Origin: Caldilineaceae bacterium | Lineage (GTDB): Bacteria > Chloroflexota > Anaerolineae > Caldilineales > Caldilineaceae | Assembly (NCBI GenBank): GCA_015494005.1 | Contig: WGCB01000526.1 | Coordinates: 1-7,711 of the forward strand | Reading direction: 5' to 3' | Length of the DNA stretch: 7,711 nucleotides | Shown: piece by piece, positions 1 through 6,572 of the stretch | Position numbering within the stretch: the stretch's first letter is position 1 | How the letters are laid out: every line of letters starts with the position of its first letter | Notes under the pieces: generated by a model | Databases searched by the model: none | Seen by the model: only the letters and a program-made list of their open reading frames with translations | What the model was told of the DNA's origin: nothing | Made by a program: the position numbers and the translations under genes

Positions 1-989
1 AACTCGCTCTGGTGGGCGTGGAACATGTAGCGGCCCGGCCACCGGTAGCGGAATTCCAGGATCCCCCGCTGGGCCTGACACTGCATGATGGTGTCCACCC
101 GGCGCAGGGTGGGCTCCAGGGTGGTGCCGTGGTCGTAGTAATCGAAGAACTCCGCGTGGAGGTGGAAAGAGTTGATGGGGTCGAACTCCGTGATGTTGAT
201 CAGGTAGATGCGGATGCGCTCTCCCACCTTGGCCGGGATGGGGCGCCGCATGTACTCGTGCCCCACGCTGTTCACCGCGTAGATCTCGTTGTCGCCATCG
301 AAGTTGGTGTCGAAGCCATCCATCACCATCAGCAGCTCTCGGGCAGGCGGCCGGCCCTCCCGGGGATCCACGATGAAGGCGCCGTAGAGCCCCTTGTGGA
401 TGTGGCGCTTCAGGGGGATGGCGTGGCAGTGGTAGAGGTGGCAGCCGAAGGGCTCCGCGTCGAACTCGTAGGTGAAGCGTTCCCCTGGGGCGATCTCCCC
501 GGGCCCCGCGCCCGGGACGCCGTCCATCTCGAAGGGGTGGATGCCGTGGAAGTGGATGGTGTGGGGATGGCTCCCTGCGTTGACGAAGTGGATGCGGATG
601 CGGTCCCCCTCAGTGCAGCGGATGGTGGGCCCTGGCACTCGACCGTTGTAGGTCCAGGCCGGGAAAAAGATGCCTGGGGCGATCTCGATCTCCTTGTCCA
701 CCGCCACGAAGTTGTACTCCCGCAGGGTCTGGCCGTTGGGCAGGGTGCTCACCGTGCCCGTGTCCCACTCGGTGAGCATCTCCAGGGGATCGAAGCCGTT
801 GCGGGCATGGTCCACCTGACCCACCAGGGCCATGTTTCCAGGCGCGTGGCCGCCGGTTGGGGGCGGAGCCGTGGCCGCTCTGCTCCCGGCCCTGGAGAGC
901 CCGGCCAGGCCAGCCAGGGCGGTGGCGCTGCCCAGGCCCACCCGGAAAAGATCCCGGCGGGTGAACAGGTTGCGGACGGTTCTCTGCAT
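1..989 (-). CDS. Two-domain multicopper oxidase (type C-like), Tat-exported, C-terminus cut by window edge
   Basis: 329 codons are visible; the gene continues past the left edge. The N-terminus has a twin-arginine signal (RRDLFRV at residues 11-17, then a hydrophobic stretch to about 32), so the folded copper protein should leave by the Tat route. Domain 1 has HTIHFHG (H143, H146, H148) and YHCHAIPL (H187, C188, H189), then HIHKGLYG (H196, L201). Domain 2 has FHLHAE (H276, H278) and FHAHQSE (H324, H326). The eight trinuclear-cluster histidines are thus all visible. Type 1 copper ligands (H143, C188, H196) occur only in domain 1, the pattern called type C in two-domain oxidases. The usual axial Met position appears to be Leu201. 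Such enzymes oxidise phenols or metal ions and reduce O2 to water; the substrate cannot be read here. The start is supported by a full AAGGAGG (998-1004), 8 nt from ATG. A NirK-like role is less likely because the trinuclear ligands are intact. Confidence 0.9.
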   Translation of the reverse strand, partial: MQRTVRNLFTRRDLFRVGLGSATALAGLAGLSRAGSRAATAPPPTGGHAPGNMALVGQVDHARNGFDPLEMLTEWDTGTVSTLPNGQTLREYNFVAVDKEIEIAPGIFFPAWTYNGRVPGPTIRCTEGDRIRIHFVNAGSHPHTIHFHGIHPFEMDGVPGAGPGEIAPGERFTYEFDAEPFGCHLYHCHAIPLKRHIHKGLYGAFIVDPREGRPPARELLMVMDGFDTNFDGDNEIYAVNSVGHEYMRRPIPAKVGERIRIYLINITEFDPINSFHLHAEFFDYYDHGTTLEPTLRRVDTIMQCQAQRGILEFRYRWPGRYMFHAHQSE

Positions 990-1063
990 GGGGGTGACCT
1001 CCTTGAAGGCGCCGAATCCGGGCTTTGCCGGGTGCTGTTCCTGTGTTGTCGATGTGAAAGTGG

Positions 1064-1083
1064 TTTTTAGTCGATACTAAAAA
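1064..1083. promoter_or_regulatory. Operator-like dyad 1 upstream of the multicopper oxidase
   Basis: A perfect 8-bp inverted repeat, TTTTTAGT and ACTAAAAA, flanks CGAT. It sits 75 bp upstream of the oxidase ATG in an AT-rich patch within GC-rich DNA. Read on the minus strand it contains TAGTAT, a possible -10 hexamer, but I find no good -35 at the right distance. The core TTAGTCGATACTAA closely matches a second dyad at 1145-1158, suggesting one dimeric regulator binding twice. Which regulator is unknown. Confidence 0.5.
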
Positions 1084-1143
1084 TCAAGACGAAAAAAATT
1101 GAGCCGTTTGGTTGGCTGTCCAGTCCTGGGGCTGCGACTGTAA

Positions 1144-1159
1144 ATTAGCCGTGACTAAT
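1144..1159. promoter_or_regulatory. Operator-like dyad 2 upstream of the multicopper oxidase
   Basis: ATTAGCC-GT-GACTAAT is an inverted repeat with one mismatch per arm (C1149 opposite A1154). Its core TTAGCCGTGACTAA matches dyad 1 at 11 of 14 positions. The dyad centres lie 78 bp apart, about 7.4 helical turns. Dyad 2 is between the glycosyltransferase terminator-like hairpin and dyad 1, so it most likely serves the oxidase promoter. Confidence 0.42.
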
Positions 1160-1205
1160 CGGCCTCAGTGTACTCGTCTTTCCGGTCCCTGTCAAGGGGT
1201 GCGCG

Positions 1206-1245
1206 AAAAGCCCTCCAGTGGAACGCTAGTCCCCATTGGAGGGCT
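1206..1245 (-). terminator. Terminator-like hairpin after the glycosyltransferase
   Basis: AGCCCTCCA (1209-1217) and TGGAGGGCT (1237-1245) are perfect 9-bp arms. The stem extends by three more pairs past one mismatch, closing an 11-nt loop. On the minus strand the stem ends 19 bp after the glycosyltransferase stop codon and runs into four T residues (1209-1206) before GC-rich sequence. The T tract is short, so termination may be partial. Confidence 0.6.
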
Positions 1246-1263
1246 GGCCTGGGCTTAGGGAGC

Positions 1264-2583
1264 TCAGTCTCGGGAAACGCAGGGCTCGTCCCGGGGGGCG
1301 GGGGAGCGGCGTTGATCCGCCAGGAGCTCGCCGCTGAGCAGGCGCACGATGCAGTTGGAGACCCTGGGCCAGCTCTGGCGTCGAGCCCGTTCCAGCGCGT
1401 TCTCCCCCAACCACTCCCGCAGCTCCGGGTTGCCCAGGATCCGACCCATCTGGGTCGCCAGGCACTCCTCGTCCCCCACCGGGCAGAGGAAGCCGTTGAC
1501 CCCGTCGCTCACGATGGAGGGCAGGCCCCCGGTGCGGGAGGCCACCACCGGCGTGCCGCAGGCCATGGCCTCCAGGGCCACCAGGCCAAAGCTTTCCGCC
1601 CGAGAGGGGAGCACCACCACATCGGCCGCGTTGTAGAAGTCCAGCAGGCTGGCCTGGTCCTTGGCCCCCAGGAAGTGGACCGAATCCTCCAGGTCCAGGC
1701 GGGAGGCCAGCTCCATGAGCCGCCGCTGTTCCGGGCTCATCCGGGGCGAGCCAGGCTTGTCGCCCCCCAGGCAGAGGAGGTGGAGATCCTCCGGCGCCTC
1801 GCTGTGACGCCGCAGCCGGTCGAAGGCGAAGAGCAGCACGTCGATCCCCTTGATCTGCTGGATGCGGCCCACGAAGAGGGCGATGCGCCAGCTGCGGGGC
1901 AGGCCCAGGCGATCCCGGGCCTGGACGGGGTCCGTGGGGTGGAACTGGGCGGTGTTCACCCCAGGTGGGATGACCGCGATCTTGGCCGGATCCGCCTGGT
2001 AGAGGGTGAGGAGCTCCCGTTTCTCCTGCTCCGTGGAGGCCACCAGCCCGTCCACCTCCAGGACGATGGCCTGCTCCGCGGCGATGCGCCGAGGGCTGGC
2101 CCGTTCGTCCGGGCTGGCGGTGGGGGGCAGGGCCAGGTTCTTCACCCGGCCCAGGGTGTGGAACATGTGGTAGAGGGGGCGTCCCAGCTCTCCCCGCAGG
2201 CAGAGGCCGGCCAGGCCCGAGAGCCAGTAGTGGCTGAAGAGGGCGTCGTAGTCGGCGCCGGTGCGTTGGACGTGCTCCAGGACCTGGGCGGAGAAGCGGG
2301 GCAGGCGGCTGACCAGCTCGTCCGTGGAGAGGCCCTTGCCCGGGCCCATGTCCACGTAGATCACCTGGCTGCGCTGGCCCATGGGCAGGGCGGTGAAGGG
2401 AGGCTGGTGCACGCCCCGGGTGAAGGCGTCCACCTGGATGCCTCGCCGGTCCAGCTCCAGGATCAGCTCCCGCAGATAGACGTTCATGCCCCCGGCGTAG
2501 CGGCTGCCCAAGGGCGCCAGGGGCGATGTATGGACGCTGAGTACGGCCAGCCGTTTCAAGGGGGCAGTGTGGGAATGGCTCAT
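1264..2583 (-). CDS. GT4-family glycosyltransferase (MshA / sucrose-phosphate-synthase-like)
   Basis: This 439-aa cytoplasmic or membrane-associated retaining glycosyltransferase has two Rossmann-like halves (GT-B fold). The N-terminal half has the acceptor-side loop [12 protein letters not shown] (29-40), typical of MshA and sucrose-phosphate-synthase relatives, and SHYWLSGL (117-124). The C-terminal half has [13 protein letters not shown] (204-216), [15 protein letters not shown] (237-251, with R240 and K245 placed to bind the sugar-nucleotide phosphates) and the E-x7-E motif ESFGLVALE (330-338), then [16 protein letters not shown] (343-358). The donor is probably a UDP- or other NDP-hexose; the acceptor is not readable. 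I chose the ATG at 2583 over the in-frame ATG at 2673 because the predicted promoter's transcription start (about 2652) lies downstream of 2673, and the extra 30 residues look non-homologous. AGGAGG (2597-2602) is rather far away at 13 nt. Calling it mycothiol-specific would be over-reach without neighbouring mycothiol genes. Confidence 0.9.
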   Translation of the reverse strand: MSHSHTAPLKRLAVLSVHTSPLAPLGSRYAGGMNVYLRELILELDRRGIQVDAFTRGVHQPPFTALPMGQRSQVIYVDMGPGKGLSTDELVSRLPRFSAQVLEHVQRTGADYDALFSHYWLSGLAGLCLRGELGRPLYHMFHTLGRVKNLALPPTASPDERASPRRIAAEQAIVLEVDGLVASTEQEKRELLTLYQADPAKIAVIPPGVNTAQFHPTDPVQARDRLGLPRSWRIALFVGRIQQIKGIDVLLFAFDRLRRHSEAPEDLHLLCLGGDKPGSPRMSPEQRRLMELASRLDLEDSVHFLGAKDQASLLDFYNAADVVVLPSRAESFGLVALEAMACGTPVVASRTGGLPSIVSDGVNGFLCPVGDEECLATQMGRILGNPELREWLGENALERARRQSWPRVSNCIVRLLSGELLADQRRSPAPRDEPCVSRD

Positions 2584-2658
2584 GGGCAGGTATGCTCCTC
2601 CTGGAGAGGGTTGGACATGGACGCCAGGTGGCGGGCAACTTGAATCTTTGCCGGGGTT

Positions 2659-2687
2659 AGTGTACAAAGCCAAGGGGGTTCTGTCCA
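2659..2687 (-). promoter_or_regulatory. Sigma-70-type promoter for the glycosyltransferase
   Basis: On the minus strand, TGGACA (2687-2682, 5 of 6 to consensus) is followed after 17 bp by TACACT (2664-2659, 4 of 6). A start near 2652 would give a leader of about 70 nt before the ATG at 2583. This rules out the longer reading frame beginning at 2673. Confidence 0.5.
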
Positions 2688-2750
2688 GAAGCTAGCTTAC
2701 CCTTTTGGTGGGCCCCGTCCAAGAGCCCGTTCATCCTGCGTCTGCCTCTC

Positions 2751-2802
2751 TTCGGACACTGTTTCCCGGACCCTCGTTTTTCGGACACCCGTTTTCGGAC
2801 AC
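2751..2802. repeat. Four-copy 14-15 bp direct repeat (core CGGAC) in the divergent intergenic region
   Basis: TTCGGACAC occurs exactly at 2751-2759, 2780-2788 and 2794-2802. A degenerate copy (CCCGGACCC) lies in the first gap. The CGGAC cores start at 2753, 2767, 2782 and 2796, so spacing is 14, 15 and 14 bp. Units look like T-rich run, CGGACAC, then a short C/T tail. The array ends 20 bp before the isomerase ATG and just ahead of its ribosome site, and lies between two divergent genes. It could be a regulator-binding array or a leader RNA element. The spacing of about 1.4 helical turns does not put copies on one face of DNA. Confidence 0.6.
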
Positions 2803-2822
2803 CTATCTGCGGAGGCCTGACC

Positions 2823-3719
2823 ATGCCCTACGCCCTCTCCACCATGTGGATGCAGCACCGCTTCCAGGATCTCCCTGCCTTCTGGGAGGCGGCCCAGGCC
2901 CTGGGGTTCGCCGGGATCGAGGTGAGCCATGTGGTGGGCCAGGACCAGGTGGCGGATCTGCGGCCCGGCCACGTGCCCATCCGGGCTGTCCACTACCCGG
3001 CCCCGGTGCAGTCCTCCCCCTTCTCCCAGCCCGCGGACGTGCTCCTCTCCTCCCCGGACCCCGAGGCCCGGGCCTGGGCGGTGGAACAGGGGCGCCACTG
3101 CCTCCGCTTCGCCGCGGCCATGGGCGCCCAGGCGGTCTGCGTTCACTTGGGCACGGTGGACATGCCCACCCATTTGGAGTGGGCCCTGGAGCAGCGCTTC
3201 CTGGGCCGACAGCGGTCCACGCCCTACTACCGGGCTCTGCGGGACCGGATCCTGGCGGAGCGGGCCCGACGTCAACCCCCCTTCCTGGAGGCGGCCCGGC
3301 GCAGCCTGGACGAGTTGGCTCCCGTGGCCCGGGAGCTGGGCCTGCGCATCGGCATCGAGTCCCGCCGCCACTACCGGGAGATCCCCTCCCTGGACGAGCT
3401 GACCCTGCTCCTGGACGAGCAGGATCCGGATGTGGTGGGCTTCTGGTACGACATGGGCCACGTGGAGGTCCTGCACAACCTGGGCTATCACCAGCACCAG
3501 GAGTGGCTGAACCGTTTCGGGTCGCGTATCGTCGGCGTCCACATCCACGACACCCTGGGGCTGCGGGATCACCTGCTGCCCGGCCTGGGCGAGCTGAACT
3601 TCGGCCACATCGCCAACTACCTGCCCGGGGACGCCGTCCGCACCCTGGAGCTGGATTGGTACTACTCCCAGGAGGAGCTGGCCGCAGCCCTGGCCTTCGT
3701 GGAGGAGAAACTCGGGTAG
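2823..3719 (+). CDS. Sugar phosphate isomerase/epimerase-like TIM-barrel protein (AP endonuclease 2 superfamily)
   Basis: 298 aa, the usual length of the xylose-isomerase-like TIM-barrel family that includes sugar phosphate isomerases, inosose dehydratase and hexulose epimerases. Beta-strand signatures follow in order: GFAGIEVS (28-35), AVCVHLGT (104-111), LRIGIES (174-180), VVGFWYDMGH (204-213), RIVGVHIHD (235-243) and TLELDW (274-279). Likely metal ligands are E179, D210, H213, H240 or H242, and E276. Members interconvert or dehydrate sugars or cyclitols in the cytoplasm using a divalent metal; the substrate is not predictable here. GGAGG (2811-2815) lies 7 nt before the ATG. The MFS gene 127 bp downstream in the same direction suggests import of a sugar-like compound that this enzyme processes. 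A DNA-repair endonuclease IV role is unlikely, since the motifs fit the isomerase branch better. Confidence 0.85.
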   Translation: MPYALSTMWMQHRFQDLPAFWEAAQALGFAGIEVSHVVGQDQVADLRPGHVPIRAVHYPAPVQSSPFSQPADVLLSSPDPEARAWAVEQGRHCLRFAAAMGAQAVCVHLGTVDMPTHLEWALEQRFLGRQRSTPYYRALRDRILAERARRQPPFLEAARRSLDELAPVARELGLRIGIESRRHYREIPSLDELTLLLDEQDPDVVGFWYDMGHVEVLHNLGYHQHQEWLNRFGSRIVGVHIHDTLGLRDHLLPGLGELNFGHIANYLPGDAVRTLELDWYYSQEELAAALAFVEEKLG

Positions 3720-3735
3720 CGGGATGGTCGGATGA

Positions 3736-3793
3736 ACCGGAGATCCGGTCGCCCGAGCCGCCACCCCTACAAATCTCTACCCTCCAATCTCTA
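3736..3793 (+). other. Intergenic spacer elements between isomerase and MFS genes
   Basis: The 127-bp spacer has a small hairpin, ACCGG-AGAT-CCGGT (3736-3749), then a pyrimidine-rich stretch. In that stretch AATCTCTA is repeated exactly at 3772-3779 and 3786-3793, 14 bp apart. There is no T tract, so this is not an evident terminator; read-through into the MFS gene is plausible. The hairpin could equally be an mRNA-processing or stability element. Confidence 0.35.
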
Positions 3794-3846
3794 TTCACCT
3801 CGTCCCATGCCAACCATCCGGTGGCCCACCCTATCCAGGAGAGCCC

Positions 3847-5079
3847 ATGTCCGAGCAGATAGCTGCTGAACCCAGGCCCGGCCAGGCTACGCGCCTGGTC
3901 CTGGGCGTGTCCGTGGCTGTAGGTTTCTCCATCATGGGGGATTCCCTGCTCTACGGCATCCTGCCCCTGGCGGCCCCGGTCCTGGGCATCCCCTTGCCCC
4001 TGGTGGGGGTGCTGCTCAGCGCCAACCGGCTGGTGCGCCTCCTTTCCAACACCTGGAGCGGCCACGTTTTCGAACGCTTCGGCCCACATCGCCCCTTCCT
4101 CCTGGCCACGGCCATGGGCCTGGGCACGGCGCTCCTCTACGGCGTGGGCCGGGGTTTCCTGGTCTTCCTCCTGGCCCGGCTGCTCTGGGGTGTGGCCTGG
4201 TCCGGCCTGCGCCAGGGAGTCTTCCAGGCCATCTGGACCGGGGACCCGGACCGGGCGGGCCGGCTCATGGGCCTCTCCTGGGGGGTGATCCGCCTGGGCA
4301 GCGCGGTGAGCGTGGTCGTGGGCGGCTTCCTCTGGGACCGCTACGGCTTCGTCCCGGCGGTGATGGCCATCGCCGGATTCACGGCCCTGGCCATTCCCCT
4401 GGCCCTGCTCCTGCCCTGGCCGGTGAGGGTAGCCCAGGAGGTGGCCCGGGCGACGGCTCCAGGGACCGGCTCCGTCTGGCAGGGCTGGCGCAGCGCTGTG
4501 ACCCAGGCCCTGCCCCGCTGGGTGCTCCTGGCTGGTCTGACCAAGTTCGTGTTCAATTCGGTGCTGGTGGCCACTGCATCCCTCTTCCTGGCCAGCCGCC
4601 TGGGCTCGGAGAACGGCCTGGCCGTCTTGGGGTTGGGCATCGGCGCTGTGGCCGGGCTGGTCCTGGCCCTGCGCTGGCTGGCGGATCTGGCCGTGGGCCC
4701 TCTGCTGGGCGGGGTCTCGGACCGGCTGGGGCGCAACCGCACAGCCCTGCTCCTGGTGGCGGGCATGCTCGGGGGGCTGGTGGCCGCGGTGACCCTCTCG
4801 GGACCGGCCTCCCTGGCCTGGTTCTCCCTGGTGCTGATCCTGAACGCCGGGCTCAACGTGGTCCTGGACGCCATGGCCAGCCAGGTGGCCCTCTCCACGG
4901 AGCGGCCCCACCTCTATGTGGGGGCCTACGCCACCGCCTCGGATGCCGGGGCCGCCCTGGGGCCTCTCCTGGCCTACTCCCTGGGCAGCGTGGCCAGCAT
5001 GTCCCTGCTCTACCTGGTGGTGGCCGGGCTCCTGGCCGGGATCACCCTGGGCATCGCTCGCCTGAACCAGGCGGGATGA
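3847..5079 (+). CDS. Major facilitator superfamily (MFS) transporter
   Basis: 410 aa with about 12 hydrophobic segments in two six-helix halves, split by a more polar central loop near 192-222. This is the standard MFS architecture for inner-membrane secondary transport. The conserved cytoplasmic loop motif A appears twice, as expected: SGHVFERFGPHRP (71-83) between helices 2 and 3, and GGVSDRLGRNR (288-298) between helices 8 and 9. A charged/polar site, MGDSLLYG (30-37), lies inside helix 1. Substrate cannot be assigned; the upstream isomerase points to a sugar or sugar derivative, but a drug-efflux type carrier is equally possible from sequence alone. AGGAGAG (3837-3843) ends 3 nt before the ATG, supporting this start. 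No clear terminator follows. Confidence 0.9.
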   Translation: MSEQIAAEPRPGQATRLVLGVSVAVGFSIMGDSLLYGILPLAAPVLGIPLPLVGVLLSANRLVRLLSNTWSGHVFERFGPHRPFLLATAMGLGTALLYGVGRGFLVFLLARLLWGVAWSGLRQGVFQAIWTGDPDRAGRLMGLSWGVIRLGSAVSVVVGGFLWDRYGFVPAVMAIAGFTALAIPLALLLPWPVRVAQEVARATAPGTGSVWQGWRSAVTQALPRWVLLAGLTKFVFNSVLVATASLFLASRLGSENGLAVLGLGIGAVAGLVLALRWLADLAVGPLLGGVSDRLGRNRTALLLVAGMLGGLVAAVTLSGPASLAWFSLVLILNAGLNVVLDAMASQVALSTERPHLYVGAYATASDAGAALGPLLAYSLGSVASMSLLYLVVAGLLAGITLGIARLNQAG

Positions 5080-5140
5080 GGGCTCCCGGCCCCCTTCCTC
5101 CACAAGACGTAGGATTGATTTGGAGGATTTGCAACATTTG

Positions 5141-5170
5141 TTGACAGTGGTAAATGTAATACCATATACT
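5141..5170 (+). promoter_or_regulatory. Strong sigma-70-type promoter for the Trp-first exported protein
   Basis: TTGACA (5141-5146, perfect -35) and TATACT (5165-5170, 5 of 6 to the -10) are separated by 18 bp in an AT-rich island. The expected start near 5177 gives a leader of about 155 nt. The dyad CAAC-ATTT-GTTG (5132-5143) overlaps the -35 and could be an operator. A short stem, TTGGCC/GGCCAA (5183-5188 and 5197-5202), falls just inside the predicted transcript. Confidence 0.65.
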
Positions 5171-5332
5171 TGATACTTGTTTTTGGCCGGGTTGGGGGCC
5201 AACTTCGCCTTCGTCTCCGTCCTGCTGCTCGTGGCTGGGGATGGGCCAGGGCCTCTGTATGGCCGCTTCTCGTGATTTGATGCATCTTGACCTGCCACCA
5301 TCCACCTGTCACAGCGAATTGGAGATGAAACC

Positions 5333-6520
5333 ATGGGATTCTTCAGGCGACTTTTTGGACTTCCATCGTTGCTTCTCATCGGCCTCAGCCTCAGTCTGGC
5401 GGCTGGTCTGCTCTACACCCTGGCCACGGTGCAGGCCTGGAGCGAGGAGAACCTCGAGTACTTCGATCCTCTGGACTACACTGCCCTGGACCAGCGCCAG
5501 ACCACCACGGACACGGTGAGCAGCATCCACTTCGACCTGGTGGGCGCGCTGGCCATTGCCGCCGGTTTCTCCGTCACCGATGCGGCCACCATCCAGGCCT
5601 ACTCCCAGGGGACGGACGCTGGTCCCCTGCCCGATGCGAATCCGGTCTACGACTTCGACGCCGACCCGGCCAACTACCCAATCCCGCCGGACATCTCCCA
5701 GGTGCCGCCCAGCCCCCACTGTCCGGACCCCACCACCATCAGCAACACGGTGACCATGGGCAACTACGAAGCCAGCAAGGACAAGATGGACTGCCCGGGC
5801 TGTTTCACCGACCGCTTCGGCCCCTTCGGCGTCTTCTTCCACGAGCCCCACAGCAACACCCTGGAGCTGGGCCGGATCCACGACTGGGCCTTCCAGAGCG
5901 GCACGGTGTTGACCGGCGTGGTGATCTACGCCTACAGCAGCACGGTGGACGGCCCCTTCGGCGGTGCGGCCAACATCTATGAGTCCACCCCCTGCTTCTA
6001 CGCGGAGGAGGCCCGGGTGGACACGGGCAGCATCCAGCCGGGAAGCCCGGCCGCGCTGGGCATCTACCTCCATTCCCTGGGCGACTACTGGTCCCACAAG
6101 GAGTGCCTGGAGGCCGCGGACTCGGAGAACCTGCTCTTCGCCGCCCATGTGCTCCCCAAAGGGAAGACCGACCCCCTCTGGCCCTGCCGCTGGACCAGCC
6201 ACAACGTGGAGTTCGGCGATGCTGCCGCCTACCCGGACAGCAACCGCACCTTCACCGGCACCCTGGCTGTCTACCAGGCCCTGGTGGACTTCGCCGCCCA
6301 GAGCGATCGGCCGGTCTACCGCTCCATCCCCCTCCACGCGGAGAACAACCACATCTACGACACCCTGGAGCAGTTCGTCCACACCAGCATCTTCGGGAAT
6401 CCGGAGCCTCGGCGGCAGCTGGCCGACGATCTGCGCAACTGGGCCCTGCAGACCCGGACCGAGAACCCGGACTACTGGCTGCACAGCCTCTATCTGCCCG
6501 CGGTCCTGTCCGGCGAGTGA
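5333..6520 (+). CDS. Exported protein resembling zinc-dependent phospholipase C / S1-P1 nuclease fold
   Basis: 395 aa. A Sec-type signal peptide is clear: basic MGFFRRLF, a hydrophobic core to about residue 28, and a cleavage-like VQA-WS at 35/36. Cleavage there leaves Trp as residue 1 of the mature protein, as in zinc-dependent phospholipase C and S1/P1 nuclease, whose N-terminal Trp binds zinc. Candidate ligands follow in the family's order: H66, D95 (in SQGTD), one of H170, H173 or H183, then LHSLGDYWSH (H247, D251, H255), and SHNVEFGD (H290, E293). The second triad spacing is H-x3-D-x3-H, shorter than in classical enzymes and like uncharacterised relatives (DUF6765-type, from memory). Six cysteines (130, 154, 157, 221, 258, 285) could form disulfides outside the cell. 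Substrate is unknown: phospholipid, nucleic acid or none. GGAG (5321-5324) lies 8 nt before the ATG. The gene has its own promoter and a following hairpin, so it is probably monocistronic. Confidence 0.6.
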   Translation: MGFFRRLFGLPSLLLIGLSLSLAAGLLYTLATVQAWSEENLEYFDPLDYTALDQRQTTTDTVSSIHFDLVGALAIAAGFSVTDAATIQAYSQGTDAGPLPDANPVYDFDADPANYPIPPDISQVPPSPHCPDPTTISNTVTMGNYEASKDKMDCPGCFTDRFGPFGVFFHEPHSNTLELGRIHDWAFQSGTVLTGVVIYAYSSTVDGPFGGAANIYESTPCFYAEEARVDTGSIQPGSPAALGIYLHSLGDYWSHKECLEAADSENLLFAAHVLPKGKTDPLWPCRWTSHNVEFGDAAAYPDSNRTFTGTLAVYQALVDFAAQSDRPVYRSIPLHAENNHIYDTLEQFVHTSIFGNPEPRRQLADDLRNWALQTRTENPDYWLHSLYLPAVLSGE

Positions 6521-6539
6521 GATTGGCATTGTGACGGGT

Positions 6540-6572
6540 CGCTTGTCCGGAGGCGGTGTGTCCGGACAAGCG
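6540..6572 (+). terminator. 12-bp perfect hairpin after the exported protein gene
   Basis: CGCTTGTCCGGA (6540-6551) and TCCGGACAAGCG (6561-6572) are exact inverted repeats around a 9-nt loop, 20 bp after the stop codon. The stem is strong but there is no T tract on either side, so it is either an atypical terminator or a 3'-end stability hairpin. Confidence 0.5.

Noticed and set aside
1..989. Copper nitrite reductase (NirK) as identity for the oxidase
   Set aside because: NirK lacks a trinuclear cluster; here all four paired-histidine (HxH/HCH) motifs for that cluster are present, which indicates an oxygen-reducing multicopper oxidase.
12..1070. A 352-codon plus-strand open frame over the multicopper oxidase
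   Set aside because: The minus strand holds all copper-ligand motifs, a Tat signal and a perfect Shine-Dalgarno site. The plus-strand frame is Val/Gly/His-rich without motifs.
1168..2643. Long open frames on both strands overlapping the glycosyltransferase (491 and 470 codons)
   Set aside because: Only the frame from 2583 to 1264 contains GT4 motifs; the others are repetitive in composition and have no supported start.
2803..5379. An 858-codon minus-strand open frame antisense to the isomerase and MFS genes
   Set aside because: It lies opposite two well-supported genes, reads as Pro/Gly/Arg/Gln-rich low-complexity sequence, and crosses the promoter at 5141-5170. Strong third-position GC bias keeps antisense stop codons rare, which explains its length.
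5241..5519. A possible 92-codon leader peptide or small gene in the 5' leader of the exported protein
   Set aside because: It overlaps the start of the real gene by about 190 bp in another frame, has no good ribosome site and shows no recognisable sequence.
5309..6529. A 406-codon minus-strand open frame antisense to the exported protein gene
   Set aside because: It shows no domain signature, while the plus strand has a signal peptide, a ribosome site and a promoter. It is a codon-bias shadow.
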